A DNA stretch of 14,583 bases from JBKQHQ01 sp052148715 (GTDB taxonomy: Bacteria; Pseudomonadota; Alphaproteobacteria; Rhizobiales; Xanthobacteraceae), in the NCBI GenBank assembly GCA_052148715.1, contig JBKQHQ010000249.1, positions 1-14,583 of the forward strand. The letters run 5' to 3'. Below are positions 8,335 through 14,583 of the stretch, piece by piece. How positions within the stretch are numbered: the stretch's first letter is position 1; every line of letters begins with the position of its first letter. The position numbers and the translations under genes were made by a program. The notes beneath the pieces are model-generated. The model searched no databases, was not told the DNA's origin, and saw only the letters and a program-made list of their open reading frames with translations.

Positions 8335-11226
8335 TCAGCCCTCCATGTCTTGGAACAAACCGGCTTGGATCGACCCGCGGTGCCCGCCCTCGCGCGCGAG
8401 GCGGACGATCTCCGGCCAGCTCTGGACGAGACCGTTGTAGGCCAGCGCCTCTGGGGCTCGCTTCTTGCGCTCGCACATTGTGTAAAGGCGATAGGCCAAT
8501 TCGCGGGCGATTTCGGCTTTGACACCGAGCTTTTCGACCAGCGTCGCTGCAACTGATTCGCCACCCGCTTCTAGGGAGCGGATAAGGTGGTGGACGACTT
8601 CCCAGGCAGTGAGGCGCTTGTCGATACTCGGATCCCAGTCGGTGCTGAGCTCCGCAGGCCTCAACAACCGAACTTTGCCGGCTTTAGACGCGATGATTCC
8701 AGCCTCCGCCAACCCAGAGACGGCGATGTTCTTGGACTTTGAAAGCTGCTCGGCGACACCGAACTCTCCCTCAGCGAATCCCGACTGCTCAAACCAGGTC
8801 AGAGCCCAACGGCTCTCTGCATCAAAATCGCCCTCTTGCTCGGCTAGCGCCTCGTCGAGAGCTTCGTTGATGAGAGCGAGGGCTTCACGCACTGAAAGTG
8901 ACTTCCCCTCAGCATCAAGAACCCTTGCGTAGCGAGTATAGACCGACATGCCAGGACCAATTGCTGCCTGCGCTAGGTCCACCGGGGCGATGTTGCCCCT
9001 CTGCAGGTGAGCCAGCGCCAGCGGAAGCTCGGCCTTAAGCGCTGTGACAAATTCACGTCGCGAGGCGTTCTTGATGTCGCTCGCGCGTGGGCGGCATACA
9101 AGGACGATACTAGAGGCGAGAGCATTCGTCTCGTTTGCGAGAAGTCGACCAGAACCTTCTGTGCGCAGAGGCCATGTGCCTGTTATTGCGAACCCGGCCC
9201 GAATTACTGCGTCGAGGAAGGTTTCCCAGCCTGTGCTCGCGGTGCCAGCGTCGTTCTCGCTCTCAGACTGCTTGAAAGCATAGTAGATAGTAACAGGGAA
9301 CGCGGGGTGGGACTGTTCAGCGAGACAATGCATCGCCTCAGTCATGCCCTCTAAGAAAAAGATCTCTGCCCTATCCTTGCTTCCATGCCGGTATGGTGTA
9401 GCAACGAGCTCTTCGGCTTTCGGCACTTCCAGAGTTGCAAATAGATCAGGAAACATCGAACGAAGAGATCGACGCAGCCAAATATAGAAAAAATCCGACA
9501 GGTCCGCATAACCAACGTTGTCATAATAGGGCGGATCAGTGCTTACGATAAATTTCTTGCCGTCTAAGCCCCAGGCTTGCGCGGCACCTTGCCTCGCAAA
9601 TGCGACAGCATTAGGCCTCGTTATATCCAAATAGTTGCTCACTGCATTCGCGCAGGTCGTAATATCTCCGCTTGATTTTCCCAGCGGGTTCGCTTCTGCA
9701 AACTCCCATGTCATGGCCAACGCTTGGCGTGGCATGCAGTCTCGGAGTGCATTGTCCTTTGGGAGCCACGTGCTCAAGCTCGAGCCGTAATACGCCATAC
9801 GATCCACTACACACGCTAGATAGACTGCGACTGCGTCCGCATATGCGAGGGCGCCAGTGCCGCCCTCACGCAGAGGCTTGCTGTCATCGAGCAGCCCAGC
9901 GGCGATGGTGTCGCGGAGGACGCGCTCATGCGCCTCGCCGACAAGGTCAGAGAAGGTCGTCAGGGCTAGGAGCTGGCGCTCGGTGAAGAGATCGGCGAAT
10001 GTTGTTAATCCGTAGTTTGGCGTCTTGAAGTCACGCGGATTCATCGGCAGTGCGTTGTCGGGCTTCCATCGCGCTTTGCCTTCGAGCGCGGCAACTTCAT
10101 GCTCCGGCGTCGGCGCCAAATAAACTCGCCCTCTCATGCCCTCGGCGACAATCGCCATGAGTTTTGAACCCATGCGTCCGGCTTTGCCTTCTTCCCGGAT
10201 ATAGTCGTAGGTGATCGGAACATTTGACATTACGCATCGGAATGCACTGCGCTTGCCTGAAGAAGTTCCGAGCTTCGCCGCCTCGGCGTCCCTTGGCTTG
10301 CCCATCTTCACCGTAAAGCGATAACGACCGTCTTCCATCACCGGCTCTACATAGGCTTCCTTGCCAGCTTTGGTCGAAAAGATGAACGTGGACGCGAGCG
10401 GTACATCGATGTTCGCGAACGCCGGGTTGGGACTCTTGACGGTGCGCGCCCAGATCCAAGCTGTCACTGAAAGCGATTGGCCTATATACGGCTTCAGGTC
10501 AGGACGGCCCTTGGCCACGTCGGCCGTTACAGTGATCTTCGGATAGAAGTGGCCAATGCGCTTTTCCGCCTCGTCGCGCATCCACTGGCCATAATGGCGG
10601 ACGTCCTCGGCAATGCCTTGAGCGCCCTGCCACGAGCGAGCAATGAGCGACTTTTCTCCGCGAGCCTCAGGGTTCACCGGTGTTTTGCCGGCGAATATTG
10701 GCGGAATCTCAAGCGTCGCCTTGTTGATCAAAACCGCGACGGGATTTAGGTCGCTAGCATGGCTCTCCAAGCCTAACCATTGCGCCGTCAGAGGTAGAGC
10801 GCCACTTCCTGAAAAGGGGTCACAAAAGGGTGGCAGGGTGTTTTCGTCAAAGAGCTCGATTGCGCGGGGATGGTCTCCGTATTCTTTGCAGGATTGGCGC
10901 CAGCTATTCCTGATTTCGACACGCGCACGCTCTAATACGTCTTCATTGGTCGTGTTTTCCCACAACACGAGTTCTTCGATGATGCGAAATAACCGTTCGC
11001 GCTCTTGATCTTGCATTTCCTCGGTCGGATAAAGATCCACGCGGCTAGAGGGGTCGTCAACCATCTGAGCAAAGATCACGGCCCTGGCGATTGCTAAAGG
11101 CTTCTGCGACCACCACTTATGGAACGAGGCGGGCCATCCCTTGGGAGCCTTCTGTTTACGGTGAAGGGCTTCCTTGTTGATTGCCTCTAAAGGAAGGGCA
11201 ACCTCTATTAGCTTTTTTGCGGACAT
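8335..11226 (-). CDS. DUF1156 DNA methyltransferase (adenine type)
   Basis: A 963-residue predicted DNA methyltransferase that would transfer a methyl group from S-adenosylmethionine to adenine (or possibly N4 of cytosine). Residues about 8-62 are the DUF1156 domain (P-L-E-A-I-N-K-E through F-H-K-W-W-S-Q-K-P-L-A). Motif I, D-P-F-S-G-S-G, is at 136-142 with the downstream acidic S-D-L-N-P at about 158-162, and the catalytic motif IV, D-P-P-Y-Y, is at 564-568. Motif I before IV with about 420 residues between them suggests that the target-recognition part lies in between. Start ATG 11226 is chosen because AGGA ends 5 nt upstream; GTG 11238 would overlap the helicase stop. It sits between helicase and ATPase in one operon. 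Rows I counted here run from about 42 to 58 percent GC, against 62-70 percent in the flanking genes. Probably protects self DNA from the rest of the system; target site unknown. Confidence 0.9.
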   Translation of the reverse strand: MSAKKLIEVALPLEAINKEALHRKQKAPKGWPASFHKWWSQKPLAIARAVIFAQMVDDPSSRVDLYPTEEMQDQERERLFRIIEELVLWENTTNEDVLERARVEIRNSWRQSCKEYGDHPRAIELFDENTLPPFCDPFSGSGALPLTAQWLGLESHASDLNPVAVLINKATLEIPPIFAGKTPVNPEARGEKSLIARSWQGAQGIAEDVRHYGQWMRDEAEKRIGHFYPKITVTADVAKGRPDLKPYIGQSLSVTAWIWARTVKSPNPAFANIDVPLASTFIFSTKAGKEAYVEPVMEDGRYRFTVKMGKPRDAEAAKLGTSSGKRSAFRCVMSNVPITYDYIREEGKAGRMGSKLMAIVAEGMRGRVYLAPTPEHEVAALEGKARWKPDNALPMNPRDFKTPNYGLTTFADLFTERQLLALTTFSDLVGEAHERVLRDTIAAGLLDDSKPLREGGTGALAYADAVAVYLACVVDRMAYYGSSLSTWLPKDNALRDCMPRQALAMTWEFAEANPLGKSSGDITTCANAVSNYLDITRPNAVAFARQGAAQAWGLDGKKFIVSTDPPYYDNVGYADLSDFFYIWLRRSLRSMFPDLFATLEVPKAEELVATPYRHGSKDRAEIFFLEGMTEAMHCLAEQSHPAFPVTIYYAFKQSESENDAGTASTGWETFLDAVIRAGFAITGTWPLRTEGSGRLLANETNALASSIVLVCRPRASDIKNASRREFVTALKAELPLALAHLQRGNIAPVDLAQAAIGPGMSVYTRYARVLDAEGKSLSVREALALINEALDEALAEQEGDFDAESRWALTWFEQSGFAEGEFGVAEQLSKSKNIAVSGLAEAGIIASKAGKVRLLRPAELSTDWDPSIDKRLTAWEVVHHLIRSLEAGGESVAATLVEKLGVKAEIARELAYRLYTMCERKKRAPEALAYNGLVQSWPEIVRLAREGGHRGSIQAGLFQDMEG

Positions 11227-11234
11227 GCTGTTCC

Positions 11235-14200
11235 TCACGAGGGCGGCGCGGCTTCGGCGAGCAATTGCGCGAAGGGGAAGTTGACGGTGGCGCCAGCGAA
11301 GTCGGTCGTAACCCCTTTCTCATGGAAGGGCCGACGTAGGTAACGGACCTCGTGCGACCCATCTGCGCCGAACGCAACCATGGCGAGGATGAAGTCATCC
11401 GGCTTGTTGAGAGAATAAAGGATCTCGTTTTTCGTCACGGTGACCGTATCGGCGTCGGCTATCCGACCTTTGACTTCGAGGAAGCGCAGCCTTCCTGTGC
11501 CGGGAATGGCGCTTTCGATGTCATAGCCGAGCTTCTCGAATTCGCGATCGACCGGCGCGAAGCCGAGCCCGCGCTCGATCTCCATGACGATCTCGCGAGC
11601 CCTCGCAGCCGCAGCCTGCGTATCAACCGCGGATTGCGCGGTCGCCTGCGGTAACCCTCCCATCGCCCTGATCAGTCCGATCGGCACTACGAGGAGACCG
11701 CCGAGCACGACCGGCGGTAACGGCGCAATCTGGCGCTCGCGCTTGATGTCCTCCATGCGCTTCTGCAGCCGGGCCTGTAGCTCGTCAGCTCGCTTGCGCG
11801 CCTCCCCGGAGTTGAGCCGAGCATTGGCCTTGCCGGCACGCTCCTGCTCCTTGAGCTGCTCGGCCCGAAAATCCCAGTAGTTGATCTCCTTGGTCAGGCG
11901 ATCCTTGACCGCCGCCTCGGTCTTGTCGAGGAGCTTGAGCTTGCGATCCCGGACCTCGGCAAGATGCTCGGGCACGACCGCGGCTATGGCGTGCGCCTGC
12001 GCCTTCGCTTCCAGATCGCGGCCGATCCAAGCGCATTCGGATCGGGCCATGATCGCATCCAGCGCTGGCTCGCCTTCCGCAAGCGGGCGGTAATCGAGAT
12101 AGGGCGCATAATTGAGGTGCCGCGCGGCGCCATCCGCGTCGATCTCGACGAACAGCAGCCTTTTGGAAACGACACGGCGCTCGCCACTCTTGGTGACGCT
12201 GGCGTCCTGGATCGCGTGTTCAAGAAAGAAAAGCACACGTGGGCTCACGCCCGAATCGCGCTCGTCGACCAGCACAGTGCCGCGTCTCAGCAGGTCCCGA
12301 TAGCGTTCCAGGGTGATATCGATCACGGCATTGAGCAGCGGATGCCCCGGACAGACGAATGCCGCCAGAGGCTGGCCCTGTGGCGCGACCAGCGCCTTCT
12401 CGAAAGCGATGCGCTCGTAGCGCGGCAGCACAGGCTCTCCGAAACCGATCAAGCGGTCGCGATTGCGAACAGGAGCCGGCACGTGCGTGATCTCGTAGCG
12501 CCGCGGTTCGCGTTGCTTCACGGCGCCGCCAAGACGTTTGAAGGCCTCGAGGAAGAACGACTCGACATAGTGGGGCTGGAGCCGGCGCGCGTCGGCGCGC
12601 TCCATCTCTTCCCGGATTCGATGAACGCGCGACGCATCCATGGAATCGTGCGCCAGGGCACGGTCTTCGAGTAGGTCTCGCAATGCGTCCTTGTCGAAGG
12701 CGTTCTCGACGACTTTGGTCAACCGCGCCCGCACTTCCGGCTGATCGCCATAGCGGATAGCCTCGATCAGCAGCTCCCGCAGTGGCCGCCCCTCGAATTG
12801 CAACTTGCCGAGGACGTCGAAGACCTGACCGCCAAGGGCGGTCCGGGCCTGCGCCAGTTTTTCGAGCAGCTTGCGATAGACGTCGCCTTCGCGCGTTTCC
12901 TCGGCGACCAGGTTCCAGAGATGGCAAACCTCGGTCTGGCCGATGCGGTGGATACGTCCGAACCGCTGTTCGAGGCGGTTTGGGTTCCAGGGCAGATCGT
13001 AGTTCACCATCAGGTGGGCGCGCTGGAGATTGATGCCTTCGCCGGCGGCGTCTGTCGCCAGCAAGACCTGCACCTCGGGATCGTGCCGGAAGGACTCCTG
13101 CGCCTTCATGCGTTCCTCGCGACCCATCCCGCCATGGATCATGACGATCGCCTGAGACCGGCCCAGCAATGTCCCGATCCGCGCGTGCAGGTAGTTCAGG
13201 GTGTCGCGGTGCTCGGTGAAGATGACGAGCTTCTGATGCGGTGACGGCGTGGGCTTTGGGGGCACGGGCACGCCAGCGTCATACGGAGCCGTTTCTTCGG
13301 CGAAGCCGTTTGCGATCGACGCCGGGGTGAAGATCTCGCCGAGCAATGTCGCCAGCTCGCGCCACTTCTTGTCTTCGCCGCTGCGCCGGATCGACAGCGC
13401 GAGGCCTTCGAGACGCTTTAGCGTCTCGATCTCGATCCGCAGTTCCTCGATCGACCGCGCTGCGGTGGCCTGGTCGAGAACCTGCTCCTCGGTGGCCTCC
13501 ATTTCGGCGTCGGGCGCATCGTCCAGGTCTTCGACATCTTCCTTGTCGAGGAGTGGAACCCGTGCATCGAGCACGCTGCCAACCTGGCCGCCGCGCTGTA
13601 GAACCTCCAGCTCACGCAGGCGGCTCTCAAGGCGCTCGCGCCGACGGCGAAGCGATTGGTAGATCGCTTCTGGGGACGACGCGAGCCGGCGCTGCAGGAT
13701 GGTCAGCGCGAAGCCGACGGTCCCGGCGCGCTTGTCATTTTCCAGCGCCTCGGCGCGGTTGAACTCCTCGCGCACGTATTCCGTCACCGCCTTGTAAAGT
13801 GCGGCCTCGGCATCGGACAGCTTGTACGGCACGGTGTAGGCGACGCGCTCGGGAAAAAGCGGCGTCGCGTCAAACTTCAGCAGGTTCTCTTTCACCATGC
13901 GGCGCATCAGGTCCGACACATCGGCCGTATGCACGCCGTCGCGGAACTTGCCCTCGAAGCGATCGCCGTCGAGAAGCGCCATGAAAAGCTGGAAGTCCTC
14001 TTCCTTGCCGTTGTGCGGCGTCGCCGTCATCAGCAGGAAGTGGCGCGTGAGCTGGGAGAGCAGCTGCGCCAGCCGATAGCGCTTGGTGTATTTTACCTCG
14101 CCGCCGAAGAACGTCGCCGAGAGCTTGTGAGCCTCGTCGCAAACGACGAGGTCCCATCGGCAATCGGGTGCTTGCAGCTTGAGCTGCACATCCTCATTGC

Positions 14201-14582
14201 GAGCGAGTTTGTCGAGCCGCGCGATGACGAGATTGGTTTCCAGGAACCAATTGCCGGTCCGCGCCGCTTCGAGCTTGTCGTTCGTCAAGATGTCGAACGG
14301 CAGATTGAACCGGCGATAAAGCTCGTCCTGCCACTGCTCGGCGAGGCTTCCAGGACAGACGACAAGGCAGCGCTGAAGGTCGCCTCGGGCGATGAGTTCC
14401 TTGATCAGCAGCCCCGCCATGATGGTCTTACCCGCGCCGGGATCGTCCGCAAGCAGGAAGCGCAGGGGCTGGCGCGGCAGCATGCTCTCGTAGACGGCCG
14501 TGATCTGATGCGGCAGCGGCTCGACGATCGACGTATGAACGGCGAGCACCGGGTCGAATAAATGGGCCAGGTGGATGCGCTG
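11235..14582 (-). CDS. SNF2-type helicase with C-terminal DUF3883 domain (5' end outside window)
   Basis: The 1115 residues in the window (numbered from codon 14582) belong to a superfamily 2, SNF2/RapA-like ATP-dependent DNA translocase. All core motifs are present: P-L-P-H-Q at about 22-26 (Q motif region), D-D-P-G-A-G-K-T near 46-53 (Walker A), D-E-A-H at 149-152, T-A-T-P-H-N-G at 186-192, A-T-D-A-A-G-E-G-I-N in the second lobe, and E-Q-R-F-G-R-I-H-R-I-G-Q from 538. A long charged helical, probably coiled-coil stretch follows at about nt 11720-11930. The C-terminus matches DUF3883, a PD-(D/E)XK-like domain, with D1021 in G-Y-D-I and E1036-V-K1038. The frame stays open to the window edge and the residues before GTG 14549 (H-L-F-D-P) still fit the family, so the true start is upstream. 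Its stop is 8 bp before the methyltransferase start, so they are co-transcribed. Likely role: translocation on, or remodelling of, foreign DNA. Confidence 0.92.
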   Translation of the reverse strand, partial: QRIHLAHLFDPVLAVHTSIVEPLPHQITAVYESMLPRQPLRFLLADDPGAGKTIMAGLLIKELIARGDLQRCLVVCPGSLAEQWQDELYRRFNLPFDILTNDKLEAARTGNWFLETNLVIARLDKLARNEDVQLKLQAPDCRWDLVVCDEAHKLSATFFGGEVKYTKRYRLAQLLSQLTRHFLLMTATPHNGKEEDFQLFMALLDGDRFEGKFRDGVHTADVSDLMRRMVKENLLKFDATPLFPERVAYTVPYKLSDAEAALYKAVTEYVREEFNRAEALENDKRAGTVGFALTILQRRLASSPEAIYQSLRRRRERLESRLRELEVLQRGGQVGSVLDARVPLLDKEDVEDLDDAPDAEMEATEEQVLDQATAARSIEELRIEIETLKRLEGLALSIRRSGEDKKWRELATLLGEIFTPASIANGFAEETAPYDAGVPVPPKPTPSPHQKLVIFTEHRDTLNYLHARIGTLLGRSQAIVMIHGGMGREERMKAQESFRHDPEVQVLLATDAAGEGINLQRAHLMVNYDLPWNPNRLEQRFGRIHRIGQTEVCHLWNLVAEETREGDVYRKLLEKLAQARTALGGQVFDVLGKLQFEGRPLRELLIEAIRYGDQPEVRARLTKVVENAFDKDALRDLLEDRALAHDSMDASRVHRIREEMERADARRLQPHYVESFFLEAFKRLGGAVKQREPRRYEITHVPAPVRNRDRLIGFGEPVLPRYERIAFEKALVAPQGQPLAAFVCPGHPLLNAVIDITLERYRDLLRRGTVLVDERDSGVSPRVLFFLEHAIQDASVTKSGERRVVSKRLLFVEIDADGAARHLNYAPYLDYRPLAEGEPALDAIMARSECAWIGRDLEAKAQAHAIAAVVPEHLAEVRDRKLKLLDKTEAAVKDRLTKEINYWDFRAEQLKEQERAGKANARLNSGEARKRADELQARLQKRMEDIKRERQIAPLPPVVLGGLLVVPIGLIRAMGGLPQATAQSAVDTQAAAARAREIVMEIERGLGFAPVDREFEKLGYDIESAIPGTGRLRFLEVKGRIADADTVTVTKNEILYSLNKPDDFILAMVAFGADGSHEVRYLRRPFHEKGVTTDFAGATVNFPFAQLLAEAAPPS

Positions 14583-14583
14583 A

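Noticed and set aside
13656..14561. A 301-codon open frame on the plus strand inside the helicase gene
   Set aside because: It is antisense to the most conserved helicase motifs, has no recognisable domain, and such long shadow frames are common in high-GC genes.

Overview
The window is accessory DNA from a high-GC Gram-negative bacterium, probably an alphaproteobacterium (Sphingomonadales or Rhizobiales type). That placement rests on base composition, GTG/TTG starts with GGAGG-type ribosome sites, and protein flavour; no marker gene is present, so it is only moderately secure. It reads as the left part of an integrated genomic island that carries a defence locus.

Layout. (1) Positions 3-459: the C-terminal end of a tyrosine integrase, running in from the left, meets and overlaps a convergent AlpA-type excisionase/regulator gene. 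An 18-bp direct repeat lies just upstream of that alpA gene. (2) Positions 460-811: about 350 bp without a convincing gene, holding an inverted repeat. (3) Positions 812-1735: a stand-alone DUF2971 protein. (4) Positions 1889-4946: four tightly packed plus-strand genes. These are a VapBC toxin-antitoxin pair, an unrecognised 422-residue protein with a possible winged helix, and a 385-residue protein whose N-terminus looks like a PD-(D/E)XK nuclease. An inverted repeat upstream of vapB is a likely autoregulatory operator. (5) Positions 14582 to 5005, minus strand: three very large genes in one operon. In order of transcription these are an SNF2-type helicase with a C-terminal DUF3883 nuclease-like domain (5' end outside the window), a DUF1156 adenine-type DNA methyltransferase, and a DUF499-type ATPase with an N-terminal Swt1-like HEPN domain. 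The two operons converge at 4947-5004.

How the parts may work together. Helicase plus adenine methyltransferase plus large ATPase is a logic shared with known modification-based anti-phage systems (DISARM and BREX are analogies only; their hallmark genes are not seen here). DUF1156 and DUF499 proteins are known to travel together and have been flagged as anti-phage associated. In this view the methyltransferase marks self DNA, the helicase and ATPase sense or process unmarked DNA, and damage is done by one or more of the nuclease-like parts: HEPN, DUF3883, and possibly the convergent PD-(D/E)XK protein. VapBC may stabilise the cassette. The 2519-4946 gene pair, joined to VapBC and facing the large operon, is the least explained and most interesting element. 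Its link to the large operon is inference from position only.

The methyltransferase gene is clearly more AT-rich than the helicase and ATPase genes on either side, which suggests a mosaic history. No rRNA, tRNA, CRISPR array or insertion sequence was seen.
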